64,000 nucleotides of DNA from Candidatus Jettenia caeni (GTDB lineage Bacteria > Planctomycetota > Brocadiia > Brocadiales > Brocadiaceae), in the NCBI GenBank assembly GCA_000296795.1, contig BAFH01000004.1:558001-622000 (forward strand), written 5' to 3'. Positions within the stretch are counted from its first letter, which is position 1. Each line of letters starts with the position of its first letter. Both the position numbers and the translations under genes were made by a program. Below the pieces are notes generated by a model that saw nothing but the letters and a program-made list of their open reading frames with translations, was not told the origin of the DNA and made no database searches. Shown here in pieces: positions 33,659 through 43,078 of the stretch.

Positions 33659-35107
33659 ATGATACGTGTTCGTTTCGCGCCATCACCTACCGGTCTCTTA
33701 CACATCGGAAATGCACGCATGGCCGTTTTTAACTGGCTCTTTGCAAGGCGGCATAAGGGCGCCTTTATCCTGAGGATTGAGGATACGGATGTTGCCCGCT
33801 CGGAAAAAAAATACATGGCACAACTCATCGAAGACCTGCATTGGCTAGGGATAACCTGGCAGGAAGGACCTGATGCTGGCGGCCAGTACGGCCCCTATCT
33901 GCAGTCGGAGCGGTTACCTATCTATAACGATATTTGTCAAAAATTTTTAGACGAGGGATTGGCATATCGGTGCTATTGCACCCCTGAAGAGTTGGAAGAA
34001 CGCAGACAAATTGCCAAACTGACAGGGAAACCACCCCGGTACGATAACCGTTGCCGAAGATTAACAGATGCGCAAAAAAAGACCTTTGCTTCCTCAGGTC
34101 TCGGTTTTACTGTTCGTTTTCAAGTGCCAGATGAACTCCTTGTATTTGATGACCTGATTCGGGGAACCTGTCAATTCGATATGAGCCTGATAGGAGATTT
34201 TGTGATTATGAGATCTGACGGAACACCCTCTTTCCACTTTGCTGTTGCCGTGGATGATACCCTGATGCGTGTTACTCATGTTATCCGTGGAGAAGACCAT
34301 TTATCAAATACACCTTGTCATATAGTACTTTTCCATGCTTTGAAGCAGAGACCGCCCCAATTTGCCCATCTTTCACTCACTATGGGCACAGACCGTACCT
34401 TACTGAGTAAACGACATGGGGCATTTTCTCTGACTGAATACCGTAAATTGGGCTATTTGCCAGAAGCTATTCTCAACTACATGATGCTCCTCGGATGGGC
34501 GCCAAAAGATAAAAGAGAAAAATTTACCATCGATGAGATCGTTGATACGTTTGATATAAACACCATGAGCAAAGCGCCCTCGGTATTCGATCAGCAAAAA
34601 TTAGATTGGTTGAGTGGACAATACATCCGGGAAGCAAACCTGGAAAGGCTTACAAACCTGGCGATACCTTATCTGCAAGCAGCCGGCTTCGTTCCTCCGG
34701 ACGAGTCTCAAATTGACAGATCTCGGTTAAGAGCAGTTATCGATGCCACACGGGGCAATATATCCTATCTGTCTCAAATTGTACAAGAAGCAGATATCTT
34801 CTTTAAAGATACTATAGTCAGCGAAAAGCATATTGAATTTTTATCATTAGAGACATCACGGATTGTACTCTCGTTATTTCTTACGGAACTTCAAAAAATA
34901 CCTGCCGTCTCCCCTGAAATTTTTCAGGATATTTTAATAACGATAAAAAAAGAAACAAACATAAAGGGGAAAGGACTTTATCTGCCTATCCGTATCGCTT
35001 TAACAGGACGGGAGCATGGTCCTGAACTGTATTCTATTGCCAATATTTTAGGCATTGATGTCTGCAAGAGGAGGATTGAGAGATTTCTCCTGACACAAAA
35101 CAAATAA
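33659..35107 (+). CDS. gltX: Glutamyl-tRNA synthetase
   Basis: 482 aa, normal bacterial length. RFAPSPTGLLHIGNARMA has the HIGH motif as HIGN, and TLLSKRHGAF is the KMSKS-type loop. CYCTPEELEERR followed by RCRRL marks the zinc-binding insertion. The C-terminal part (about 330-482) is the alpha-helical anticodon-binding domain. Charges tRNA-Glu, and possibly tRNA-Gln if the organism uses transamidation. No strong ribosome-binding site is seen before the ATG at 33659. 62 nt separate it from cysS. Confidence 0.96.
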   Translation: MIRVRFAPSPTGLLHIGNARMAVFNWLFARRHKGAFILRIEDTDVARSEKKYMAQLIEDLHWLGITWQEGPDAGGQYGPYLQSERLPIYNDICQKFLDEGLAYRCYCTPEELEERRQIAKLTGKPPRYDNRCRRLTDAQKKTFASSGLGFTVRFQVPDELLVFDDLIRGTCQFDMSLIGDFVIMRSDGTPSFHFAVAVDDTLMRVTHVIRGEDHLSNTPCHIVLFHALKQRPPQFAHLSLTMGTDRTLLSKRHGAFSLTEYRKLGYLPEAILNYMMLLGWAPKDKREKFTIDEIVDTFDINTMSKAPSVFDQQKLDWLSGQYIREANLERLTNLAIPYLQAAGFVPPDESQIDRSRLRAVIDATRGNISYLSQIVQEADIFFKDTIVSEKHIEFLSLETSRIVLSLFLTELQKIPAVSPEIFQDILITIKKETNIKGKGLYLPIRIALTGREHGPELYSIANILGIDVCKRRIERFLLTQNK

Positions 35108-35169
35108 TAATTGGTATATATTCATAACGAAAAATAATACAAAATATTCAGCATATTAAGAAAGAGAGT

Positions 35170-36630
35170 ATGGCGCTAAAATTTTATAATTCCCTAACGA
35201 AAAAAAAGGAAATTTTTACACCGTTACATGAGGGACGTGTTACTCTGTATGTGTGCGGTCCTACCGTTTATGATCATCCCCATATCGGGCATGCCAAGAG
35301 TTATGTTAGTTTTGATGTGATTGTCCGCTATCTTCGTTATTTAGGCTATAAGGTACGCTATGTGCAAAATATTACAGACGTAGGACATCTTACCGATAAT
35401 GCAGACACGGGTGAAGATAAAATCGTCAAACGTGCGCAAAGAGAGCGTGTGGAACCTGCAGAACTTGTTGAAATATATACACGAAGTTACTTCGAGGATA
35501 TGGATGCATTGAACAATGTAAGGCCTGATATTTCACCACGGGCAACAGCACACATTCCCGAGCAAATTGAGCTTTTAGAGAAATTAATTGAAAAAGGGTA
35601 TGCTTACGTATCGCACGGTTCTGTTTATTTTGAAGTCCAAAAATTTAAAGAATATGGAAAACTCTCGGGAAGAAAACAAGAAGAACTTGATGCAGGAGCC
35701 AGGATAGAAATAAACCCTGAGAAACGATACCCATCCGATTTTGCCCTGTGGAAGAGGGCAGAGCCAGGCCATATCATGAGGTGGAAAAGCCCTTGGGGAG
35801 AAGGCTTTCCCGGATGGCACCTTGAATGTTCTGCCATGTCAATGAAATATTTGGGACCGACTTTAGACATTCATGGAGGCGGATTAGAAAATACCTTTCC
35901 CCATCACGAATGCGAAATCGCACAAAGTGAGGCAGCAAACGATCAGCCATTTGTCAGATACTGGATACACAATAATATGGTTACCGTAAACGGTCAAAAG
36001 ATGGGAAAATCCCTTGGTAATTTTATCACCCTCAAGGATGCCTTTAAGAAGTACCGCCCGTTAACGGTGAGGTTCTTTATTCTTACAACTCATTATCGCA
36101 GCCCGTTAGATTTCAGCAATGAGGCGCTTGATGCCGCAGATAAGGGCCTTGAACGCCTGTATAATACCATTCAACATTTACGGGAGCGGTTAGCGCATGC
36201 ACAGGATGGTTCGACCCCATCTCACCTTTATGAAAGATTAGAACACCATAAAAAAGCGTTTATGGAAGCAATGGATGAGGACATCAATACTTCCGATGCC
36301 ATTGCCGTACTCTTTGATGTATCGAAAGAAGTTAATACGCTCCTCAATTCCGGTGAAGAGATCGGCAAAAAGTGTTTAGAAGACATTCATGCACTTTACC
36401 AGCAACTTGGTGGTGATATTCTTGGCATCATACCGAATGTCCTCGAGTCTGAACAGAAAGGTGAAACAGATACCCTGAAAAATATCATGGGCGTGCTTAT
36501 AGATACCCGGTGTGAGTTGCGTAAGGCAAAACAATGGCAATTGTCAGATTTTATTCGTAATAAACTCCTGGAAATAGGTATTACCCTGGAGGACAAACCG
36601 GACGGTACGGTATGGAGAAAGATAAAATAA
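35170..36630 (+). CDS. cysS: Cysteinyl-tRNA synthetase
   Basis: 486 aa. YVCGPTVYDHPHIGHAKS contains the first zinc-binding Cys and the HIGH motif (HIGH exact). GWHLECSAMSMKYLG and THHECEIAQSE-like FPHHECEIAQSE contribute the remaining zinc ligands, and KMGKSLGNF is the KMSKS loop. DALR-type helical domain from about 345 on. Attaches cysteine to tRNA-Cys in the cytoplasm. Start at 35170 is preceded by AAGAGAG. Follows gltX on the same strand. Confidence 0.96.
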   Translation: MALKFYNSLTKKKEIFTPLHEGRVTLYVCGPTVYDHPHIGHAKSYVSFDVIVRYLRYLGYKVRYVQNITDVGHLTDNADTGEDKIVKRAQRERVEPAELVEIYTRSYFEDMDALNNVRPDISPRATAHIPEQIELLEKLIEKGYAYVSHGSVYFEVQKFKEYGKLSGRKQEELDAGARIEINPEKRYPSDFALWKRAEPGHIMRWKSPWGEGFPGWHLECSAMSMKYLGPTLDIHGGGLENTFPHHECEIAQSEAANDQPFVRYWIHNNMVTVNGQKMGKSLGNFITLKDAFKKYRPLTVRFFILTTHYRSPLDFSNEALDAADKGLERLYNTIQHLRERLAHAQDGSTPSHLYERLEHHKKAFMEAMDEDINTSDAIAVLFDVSKEVNTLLNSGEEIGKKCLEDIHALYQQLGGDILGIIPNVLESEQKGETDTLKNIMGVLIDTRCELRKAKQWQLSDFIRNKLLEIGITLEDKPDGTVWRKIK

Positions 36631-36883
36631 GTAATGTATAAATACTACATACATGTCGCTCCTGCGGAGCTTCATTTGATTCATTACACTCCATTTCTAC
36701 AAACAGATCATTCCTAAGGAACTTTTACAAATAAATTGTCCTTTTAGCTCCGTTAGGAGATACCATTTATAGATTATGTCCCACACTAAGGTTATGTAAT
36801 AGCAACTGCTGACTCATGATAACAATCTTTTGCCTCCTGTGATTTTTTTATAAAATATTTCAAAAGAGAGAAGATAATTTCGT
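36631..36883. repeat. Intergenic region with CTCCTGCGGAGC-type repeat
   Basis: Contains GTCGCTCCTGCGGAGCTTC (about 36656-36674) and TAGCTCCGTTAGGAGATACC (about 36747-36766), typical of dispersed palindromic repeats. No gene seen. The region may include the promoter of the antiporter gene. Confidence 0.5.
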
Positions 36884-38350
36884 ATGCCGATCGAAAATAT
36901 TTTATTATTGGTTGCGGTATTGATATTCGTAAGCGTCGTTTCAAGTAAGCTTTCCGATAAGTTTGGAATTCCTATCTTGTTACTATTTTTGGTAATCGGG
37001 ATGCTTGCCGGTTCAGAAGGAATAGGTGGTATTTATTTTGATGATGCGATGTTAGCCAAGTCCGTTGGCGTTGTGGCCCTCATCTTTATTATTTTTTCCG
37101 GAGGGCTTGATACCAAATGGAAAGACACTAAATCAGTTATTTTGCCGGGAGCCATCCTTTCGACGGCAGGGGTTTTAATGACCGCAATCTTTACAGGGTT
37201 CTTTGCCGTCCATATCCTAAAATTTTCTCTTTTGGAAGGAATGCTGCTTGGTTCCATAGTTTCTTCAACTGATGCCGCCGCTGTATTCAGTGTTTTAAGG
37301 TCTAAACGAATAAGCCTGAAACAGCCTTTGAAGCCGCTGCTTGAGTTTGAGTCTGGCAGTAATGACCCGATGGCTATTTTTTTGACTGTCGGATTTATCA
37401 GTATCCTGACGGTGGAAAATATGAGTATTGCCGCCTTGATTCCCAAATTTATGCTGGATATGAGTGTGGGATCTCTCGTAGGTTATTTCATGGCGAAATT
37501 TATTATATTCTTCATTAACCGTCTGAAGCTGGGATACGAAGGACTTTATCCGGTAATAATGATTTCGCTCGTGCTGCTAACATACGTAATTGCAGTTTTT
37601 CTGAAAGGCAACGGAATCCTTGCGGTATATCTTGCCGGTTTAATGCTGGGGAAGGCAGAGTTTCCACATAAAAAGACGATCATAAGATTTCACGATGGTT
37701 TGGCTTGGCTTGCGCAAATTGTAATGTTTATAACACTGGGATTGCTTGTTTTTCCTTCGCATATTGTTCCATTAATAGGGGCAGGGTCTTTGCTTACATT
37801 TCTTCTTATGGTAGTTGCTCGCCCTGTTAGTGTATTGTTGTGTCTGTTGCCGTTTAACATGAATATGCGACAGAAAGTTCTGGTTGCTTGGGTTGGTCTT
37901 CGGGGATCGGTTCCGATTATCCTGGCGACATTTCCTTTTATGGCAGGCATCCCACAGGCAGATACTATTTTTAATATCGTATTTTTTGTCGTTATTGCGT
38001 CAGTTTTTATCCAAGGAACGTCTATTCCGATCCTTTCAAAAATATTGAAGCTGGACGTTCCCTTGGCTTATAAGATGCATTATCCCATCGAATTCGAAAA
38101 GACAGCGGATATCGATGCCGAATTGATAGATGTTATTGTTCCATTTGACTCAGAAGTGGTGGGTAAGAGAATTAGCGATTTAGATATTCCAAAGAAATGC
38201 CTTATTGCGCTTATTTGTCGGGACGGTAAATTTGTTATACCATCAGGATCTATGGTTATAGAAAGTGGTGATGTCTTGCTGGTACTAGCAAATACAGCTG
38301 ATTTTTTGGTTTTTCAACAAACGCTGGCGCATCTTAAAAAAGAAGGGTAA
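36884..38350 (+). CDS. Potassium/proton (cation:proton) antiporter, CPA1 family with RCK_C domain
   Basis: 488 aa. About twelve hydrophobic segments cover residues 1-395. IIFSGGLDTKWKD and FESGSNDPMAIFLT carry the conserved acidic SxSNDP-type ion-binding motif of CPA1 antiporters. VGLRGSVPIILATFP is the family's late motif. Residues about 410-485 form a TrkA_C/RCK_C regulatory domain (DSEVVGKRISDLDIP ... SGDVLLVLA). The architecture matches NhaP2/CvrA, which exchanges K+ or other cations for protons across the cytoplasmic membrane. Monocistronic by position, flanked by repeats. Confidence 0.9.
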   Translation: MPIENILLLVAVLIFVSVVSSKLSDKFGIPILLLFLVIGMLAGSEGIGGIYFDDAMLAKSVGVVALIFIIFSGGLDTKWKDTKSVILPGAILSTAGVLMTAIFTGFFAVHILKFSLLEGMLLGSIVSSTDAAAVFSVLRSKRISLKQPLKPLLEFESGSNDPMAIFLTVGFISILTVENMSIAALIPKFMLDMSVGSLVGYFMAKFIIFFINRLKLGYEGLYPVIMISLVLLTYVIAVFLKGNGILAVYLAGLMLGKAEFPHKKTIIRFHDGLAWLAQIVMFITLGLLVFPSHIVPLIGAGSLLTFLLMVVARPVSVLLCLLPFNMNMRQKVLVAWVGLRGSVPIILATFPFMAGIPQADTIFNIVFFVVIASVFIQGTSIPILSKILKLDVPLAYKMHYPIEFEKTADIDAELIDVIVPFDSEVVGKRISDLDIPKKCLIALICRDGKFVIPSGSMVIESGDVLLVLANTADFLVFQQTLAHLKKEG

Positions 38351-38376
38351 TAAATTATCAGCAGAAGAAAAAATAG

Positions 38377-38508
38377 ATGAGACGGCTGCTTGTTTTTGTT
38401 CTGCCTATTTGGATTATCGCGGCTATTTGGTTTACGGTGTTTGATATTATGCAGATTCACTTAAAAGATTTTTTCGGTAAATATAGACTTACTGATATTA
38501 TCCCTTAA
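38377..38508 (+). CDS. Possible 43-aa small membrane protein
   Basis: ATG at 38377 opens a 43-codon frame: MRRLLVFVLPIWIIAAIW, then FTVFDIMQIHLKDFFG, then KYRLTDIIP. One hydrophobic helix with a positively charged N-terminus. The ribosome-binding site is weak (AGAAG). It lies 26 nt after the antiporter stop and could be co-transcribed. No family recognised; may be chance. Confidence 0.35.
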   Translation: MRRLLVFVLPIWIIAAIWFTVFDIMQIHLKDFFGKYRLTDIIP

Positions 38509-38604
38509 ATACAGGTTCTTATGGCTGTTAACGTATTAATGCAAAATTATACAGATGCCCTGAAAGGGTGAATTGATTATAGATAAGAAATTACCCGTAA
38601 ATCA

Positions 38605-38708
38605 AATCCCGAAGGGATGACACCGAAGCACAGATGTATCATGTCACCCCTTCGGGGTTGAGAATCTTTTTTCTCTCTTTGCTATAATCATGACATCCCT
38701 TCGGGATT
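38605..38708. repeat. Inverted repeat between convergent genes
   Basis: AATCCCGAAGGGATGACA (38605-38622) is inverted at 38691-38708 (TGACATCCCTTCGGGATT), with GTCACCCCTTCGGGGTT in between. Forms strong hairpins between the converging antiporter and rsmA genes and may terminate both. Dispersed-repeat style. Confidence 0.7.
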
Positions 38709-38735
38709 GGTGAAGAAAAAATCCCTATACCCGAA

Positions 38736-39587
38736 TCATGATATCTCTTTTGCAAGCTTATACATAGCTTCCGAAAGGGTTATTAATTGGTCCAGGTTTA
38801 AAACTTCACCTCTTACCCGCTCATCGAGCTGCATATTTTGGATAAGTTCTTTTATCTGTTCCCTCGATATTTCTGGCAATTTCAATTGTTCGAGACTATT
38901 GAGTAATGTCTTACGCCGTGAGGTAAATATAGCATACATGATATTTTTAAAAAATGAATAATCTGTTATTTTTCCCGCATATTTTTCTTTATGAATAACT
39001 ACCTTAACGATAGCTGAATAGACTTCTGGTTTTGGCCAAAACACCTGCGGAGGCAAGGTCTTCACAACTTTTACTTCTGAAAATAATTGAATAATAAGAG
39101 ATAGTATACCGTATTCCCGAGTACCAGGAGTTGCCGCCATGCGTTCGGTAATTTCTTTCTGAAGCATGAGCACCATCAGATCTATGGATAGATCACTCTC
39201 TAAAAGATTAATAATTACCGGTGTGCTAATGTTATAGGGCAGATTGGAAACTACTTTTATTTTGGTCTGATTATATTCCCGAAGCCAATTCTGTATCAAA
39301 GATAAAACGTCCCGGTTTAATTCATGTTTCGTCTTTAAAATATCGGTATTAATAAGGGTAATATTTTTATATAATTTCAGTATATCAGATGATACTTCAA
39401 ATAACTTTTTGTCGATCTCAACCGTAAATACATGCCGGGCTTTTTCAGCCAGGAGTCTGGTTAATCCGCCAGTTCCTGTGCCAATTTCCAACACCACATC
39501 ATTTTCATTCAGACCGGCAATTTCCGGAATCGATACTAAGATATTCTGATCAATAAGAAAGTTTTGTCCAAAACGCTTATTCAGCAT
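38736..39587 (-). CDS. rsmA: 16S rRNA dimethyladenosine transferase RsmA/KsgA
   Basis: 283 aa from ATG at 39587 (MLNKRFGQNFLIDQ), the usual start of the family; an in-frame ATG at 39662 would add 25 atypical residues. LEIGTGTGGLTRLLAEKA is the SAM-binding motif I and VVSNLPYNISTPVI is the NLPY catalytic motif. The C-terminal helical domain (PEVYSAIVKV ... RRKTLLNSLEQL) fits. Methylates two adjacent adenosines in helix 45 of 16S rRNA during late ribosome assembly. It lies downstream of the ribE-pdxA-cupin run on the same strand, after a 165-bp gap. Confidence 0.94.
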   Translation of the reverse strand: MLNKRFGQNFLIDQNILVSIPEIAGLNENDVVLEIGTGTGGLTRLLAEKARHVFTVEIDKKLFEVSSDILKLYKNITLINTDILKTKHELNRDVLSLIQNWLREYNQTKIKVVSNLPYNISTPVIINLLESDLSIDLMVLMLQKEITERMAATPGTREYGILSLIIQLFSEVKVVKTLPPQVFWPKPEVYSAIVKVVIHKEKYAGKITDYSFFKNIMYAIFTSRRKTLLNSLEQLKLPEISREQIKELIQNMQLDERVRGEVLNLDQLITLSEAMYKLAKEIS

Positions 39588-39753
39588 AATCCCTCTACTC
39601 CTAAAGATGTGCTTTAGTATAGATGGGGTATGGGGAAGAAAATGTATTTCTTTTGATGACATGTATGTTTGATCGTAAAGGAAAATGGTACGTATTACCG
39701 TGACCGGTGTAACTTCCGTATCAGGTATAGAATAAGCTCTAGAGAAGCAGGAA

Positions 39754-40113
39754 TTATACTATCTCTTCATCCTCTGGCCGCCATGCCGGGTCTACTATAC
39801 AGAGGAATTTCAAATCACCTGAACCCATGTTTTTAATATATTGTACTGAGTGTGGCGGAATGTAGATTGCCTGATTCGGATAAACCTTCTCAAATTCATT
39901 GTCGATATACATAACTCCTTCTCCTTCCAGAATATAATATACCTCTGAATGAATGAGTTTATGGCGCCGCGAGGTCTCACCGGGTTTGACAATAGCATAC
40001 GCCAGACTATAGCGTAGTTTCAAGTTCTCTTTCAGTGGATGCAGGAGTTCACGGAGAATTGTGTTATCTCTGGCGGTAAATTGCTCACATTTCTGTAAAT
40101 CTTTTATAAACAT
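39754..40113 (-). CDS. Cupin-domain protein
   Basis: 119 aa. Single beta-barrel cupin: SRRHKLIHSEVYYILEGEG carries the first motif (H-x-H-type ligands with Glu), and YIPPHSVQYIKN the second with its His. A metal-binding, small-molecule role is likely; such stand-alone cupins resemble mannose-6-phosphate isomerase C-terminal domains but act on many ligands. Starts 4 nt after the pdxA stop, so it is co-transcribed with pdxA and ribE. Substrate unknown. Confidence 0.83.
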   Translation of the reverse strand: MFIKDLQKCEQFTARDNTILRELLHPLKENLKLRYSLAYAIVKPGETSRRHKLIHSEVYYILEGEGVMYIDNEFEKVYPNQAIYIPPHSVQYIKNMGSGDLKFLCIVDPAWRPEDEEIV

Positions 40114-40117
40114 TTGA

Positions 40118-41137
40118 TTATCTCCTCTCCGTGCAATGTGACATCTGTGCGGCCATTTTTATGGCCTCTATCATAGAACGTGGATTTGCAATACCCTTAC
40201 CAGCAATATCATATGCAGTACCATGGTCAGGTGATGTACGTACAAATGGAATGCCTAAAGTAATATTTACCCCCGTCTCAAAGGCATGTAATTTCAAGGG
40301 AATTGCACCCTGGTCATGATACATAACAACTACCAGATCATAAGCATCTTTCAGTACCCTGTAAAATACGGTATCGGCCGATACAGGGCCATCACACCGA
40401 ATACCCTTTTTCCTTGCCTTTTCAATGGCAGGGATAATAACCTTTCTTTCCTCATCTCCGAATATACCTTCCTCCCCTGCATGAGGGTTTAAACCACAAA
40501 CGGCAATCCGTGGCTTGTTAAGGTTAAAATATTTTTTAAGATTATCATTGCTCATAGTTATTGTCTCAAAAATATTTTCCACGGTAAGTAAATGTGGCAC
40601 ATCCTTTAAGGCAACATGTGTGGTCACAAAGGCCACCCTCAGTTTTCCACCCACCATAAGCATAACAACACGTTCAACACCTGAAAAAATACGGAGCATC
40701 TCGGTATGTCCGGGATAACCATACCCACCTAAATGGATAGCCTCCTTACAAATGGGAGCCGTAACAAGGGCATCGATGTATCTGGTCATTGCGAGATTAA
40801 TGCCTCTGAGCACCCATTGAGCAGATAAGTCACCTCCTTCCATTGTAGGTTTTCTCTGCTTCATAAGACTCGATTTCACATTACCTATGGATAAGAGAAA
40901 AAGAGATTGTTTTGAATCTTCAATTTCTGATATATGAGATATTGTTTGATAGCTTACCGGTATTTTTAATGGTTTCGCTGTCCGCTCTAATACCTCATCA
41001 CTGCCAATGATGACATAATTCGCACTCTTTCTTATTGTTGTGGATTTCAGCGACTTTAAGATAATCTCAGGTCCGATCCCGCATGGGTCGCCCATGGTGA
41101 TCCCGATGAGTAATTTTGATCTTTTATCTTTTGCCAT
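40118..41137 (-). CDS. pdxA: 4-hydroxythreonine-4-phosphate dehydrogenase PdxA
   Basis: 339 aa. ITMGDPCGIGPEI at the N-terminus, GHTEMLRIF, CGLNPHAGE and YHDQGAIPLK plus TSPDHGTAYDIAGKG are all PdxA signatures; the His residues in these blocks bind the divalent metal. The enzyme oxidises 4-phosphohydroxy-threonine in DXP-dependent pyridoxal phosphate synthesis. Full length. 20 nt after the ribE stop and 4 nt before the cupin gene, an apparent cofactor operon. Confidence 0.93.
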   Translation of the reverse strand: MAKDKRSKLLIGITMGDPCGIGPEIILKSLKSTTIRKSANYVIIGSDEVLERTAKPLKIPVSYQTISHISEIEDSKQSLFLLSIGNVKSSLMKQRKPTMEGGDLSAQWVLRGINLAMTRYIDALVTAPICKEAIHLGGYGYPGHTEMLRIFSGVERVVMLMVGGKLRVAFVTTHVALKDVPHLLTVENIFETITMSNDNLKKYFNLNKPRIAVCGLNPHAGEEGIFGDEERKVIIPAIEKARKKGIRCDGPVSADTVFYRVLKDAYDLVVVMYHDQGAIPLKLHAFETGVNITLGIPFVRTSPDHGTAYDIAGKGIANPRSMIEAIKMAAQMSHCTERR

Positions 41138-41157
41138 ATCGTTTTGTATTTAACTAC

Positions 41158-41802
41158 CTAGAGAAATCCCTGTTCCATTAATTGCCCTTGCGTAATATTG
41201 ACCTTTTTCTCCCGGGTATTTATTAAGAGTTTTTTAATCCACTTACCCATCATATCAATCTCAACATTCACCAGGTCACCTGTTTTCCTGAATCCTAATG
41301 TGGTCGAAGCTAAGGTATAAGGAATCAATGCCACAGAAAAAAAACTATCGGTAACGCCAACGATCGTGAGACTAATACCATCGATGGCAACAGAGCCTTT
41401 CTCAATCATCATATCAGTAAATATTTTCCCGGTAGAGAAGGATAGAATACACTGATCGGCAGATTGCTTCTTTTCTTTTATGGTACCTATGCCATCCACG
41501 TGCCCTGAAACAAAGTGCCCTCCCAACCGGTCTCCAACCTTTAATGCCCTTTCAGCATTGACTTTTTCAGCATGTCCTAGGGTACCTAACGTAGTCCTTC
41601 TCAGGGTTTCGCCGGAAACATCGAAGCTAATTATCTGCCCTTCGATTTCTTTTACCGTAAGACATACCCCGTTAATAGCCATACTCTCCCCAAGCTTAAG
41701 ATCTTCGTAAAAACCATTTACATCGAGAAACAGTTCCCCACCGCCCGCCTTCGGTAATAATTTCTTTACTGACACTACATGTTCAATAATACCGGTAAAC
41801 AT
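41158..41802 (-). CDS. ribE: Riboflavin synthase, alpha subunit
   Basis: 214 aa, the standard length. MFTGIIEHVVSV is the invariant start. Two lumazine-binding halves are visible: GESMAINGVCLTV with the following GHFVSGHVDGIG, and KGSVAIDGISLTIVGV. The catalytic Ser/His/Cys neighbourhood (NGVCLTV) is intact. The trimer makes riboflavin from two 6,7-dimethyl-8-ribityllumazines. First gene of the ribE-pdxA-cupin run. No FMN riboswitch was recognised upstream. Confidence 0.94.
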   Translation of the reverse strand: MFTGIIEHVVSVKKLLPKAGGGELFLDVNGFYEDLKLGESMAINGVCLTVKEIEGQIISFDVSGETLRRTTLGTLGHAEKVNAERALKVGDRLGGHFVSGHVDGIGTIKEKKQSADQCILSFSTGKIFTDMMIEKGSVAIDGISLTIVGVTDSFFSVALIPYTLASTTLGFRKTGDLVNVEIDMMGKWIKKLLINTREKKVNITQGQLMEQGFL

Positions 41803-42137
41803 AAATAAAATTTTTAAAATAGGCTTTCGGCGACTTAAAATACTTATTTTCCCGACACTGACCCATCCCCTTCACCCCATATGCATCAAGTTGTCGTTTA
41901 GTCAAGGGCGGCACTGACAAACTCTGTTTGTCAGTGTGTTATATTCCCTATCCACGTTGGCATTTGAAGCAAGCACGGACAAACGATCCCTGCTTAAGAC
42001 ATACAGGGACAGGGTTTGTCCGTGCCACCCTGAAAACCGCTTACATACAATGAAAATTCCTCTACAATCAAGCTAAGGATTTTTGTATTCAAGGGGGATT
42101 CAGGAGGCAACACGTTTGAGTTCCCTATACATAAAAA
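41803..42137. other. Intergenic region with dispersed repeat
   Basis: About 335 bp without a gene. It carries copy B of the 58-bp repeat (42017-42074) and short inverted pieces such as CTGACAAACTCTGTTTGTCAG (split: arms CTGACAAAC and GTTTGTCAG, about 41915-41935). It separates psd from ribE. Confidence 0.6.
42017..42074. repeat. 58-bp dispersed repeat, copy B
   Basis: Same orientation and near-identical to 5829-5886. Confidence 0.7.
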
Positions 42138-42812
42138 TTACAACTCCATTAGACTTCTATCGTGTATTTTACCCAGCACCGTTTTCCCTGCTGTTACTTT
42201 TTCACCTACTTTAACCCTTATCTCAAAGGTAACTGAATCCGGTATAAAGACTTCTACCCGTGAACCAAATTTTATCATACCAAATCGTTGTCCCTGCCTA
42301 AGAACATCTCCAATCTTACAGGCACATACGATGCGTTTGGCAATCTTACCTGCAATCTGTTTTACTGCAATTTTTACATGACTTCCGGGCAAAGATAAAC
42401 CCATCACATTATTTTCATTACTACGAAAACATTCATCATCTCTGGCATCCAGAAATTTACCTTTTGTGTGCTTAATAAACTCTACACGTCCATGCACTGG
42501 TATGCGGTTTACATGTACATTCAGTACGGACATAAAAATACTAATCTTTGTTGTATTGCATTGTAAATAATTATCTTCAAAAACCGGCACAATGTGAGAT
42601 ACTATCCCATCAGCCGGAGAAATGATAAGCCCGGTACCTTGAGGAACTTCTCTGTCCGGATCCCGAAAGAAGTTCAGTAAGAACATCAAGATAAACACCG
42701 GAACCGGAATCATCCATGGAAATACCATAAGGGAGAATCCAATTCCAACGATACAAGAAACACCAAAGATAATTAACTCTCTTAAACCATATTTAGCTAA
42801 TGGAATACGCAT
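42138..42812 (-). CDS. psd: Phosphatidylserine decarboxylase (short, archaeal-type family)
   Basis: 224 aa. Two N-terminal membrane helices (LIIFGVSCIVGIGFSLMVF and PVPVFILMFLLNFF), then ISPADGIV, MSVLNVHVNRIP, and IKFGSRVEVFIP, where cleavage between Gly and Ser (about 182) would create the pyruvoyl group. This is the shorter PSD class. It converts phosphatidylserine to phosphatidylethanolamine on the cytoplasmic membrane. The usual partner, phosphatidylserine synthase, is not adjacent. Downstream of the Cascade operon on the same strand but separated by repeat remnants, so probably independent. Confidence 0.92.
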   Translation of the reverse strand: MRIPLAKYGLRELIIFGVSCIVGIGFSLMVFPWMIPVPVFILMFLLNFFRDPDREVPQGTGLIISPADGIVSHIVPVFEDNYLQCNTTKISIFMSVLNVHVNRIPVHGRVEFIKHTKGKFLDARDDECFRSNENNVMGLSLPGSHVKIAVKQIAGKIAKRIVCACKIGDVLRQGQRFGMIKFGSRVEVFIPDSVTFEIRVKVGEKVTAGKTVLGKIHDRSLMEL

Positions 42813-42884
42813 AAATCTATAACGGAATGTTAACTCACTTTCTCTGAGAAAATGGAAGGGAAATTAACGCAGGCATTACCGAAA

Positions 42885-43040
42885 ATACTGATTCCTTATA
42901 GGCTCAATGAATTGTTTTACTATACTAATATACATAATATGAAAATTTCAAATCCTTATAGGTTCAAAGAGAGATTCTCATCACCAGGGATGATGAATAA
43001 GCAATATTATAGTTTAATTCCTTGCAACTTCAATGAAATT
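42885..43040 (-). CRISPR. Decayed CRISPR array: three degenerate repeat units
   Basis: Three 30-nt units start at 42885, 42945 and 43011, spaced 60 and 66 bp, as expected for 30-nt repeats with 30- and 36-nt spacers. On the minus strand the best unit reads CCTATAAGGATTTGAAAT, close to the type I-B repeat ending CCTATRAGGAATTGAAAC; the others keep CCTATAAGGAAT or AAGGAATT. The first two units agree at 23 of 30 positions. It lies just downstream of cas5, in cas-operon direction. Too degenerate to be a working array. Confidence 0.5.
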
Positions 43041-43078
43041 CCCTTTTGGATTCCGGTTTTGAAAGATCTGCCGATGAT

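Noticed and set aside
41803-42137. FMN riboswitch upstream of ribE
   Set aside because: RFN-element motifs (such as AGGGxxCAGGGTG) were not found before ribE; the segment contains only dispersed repeats.
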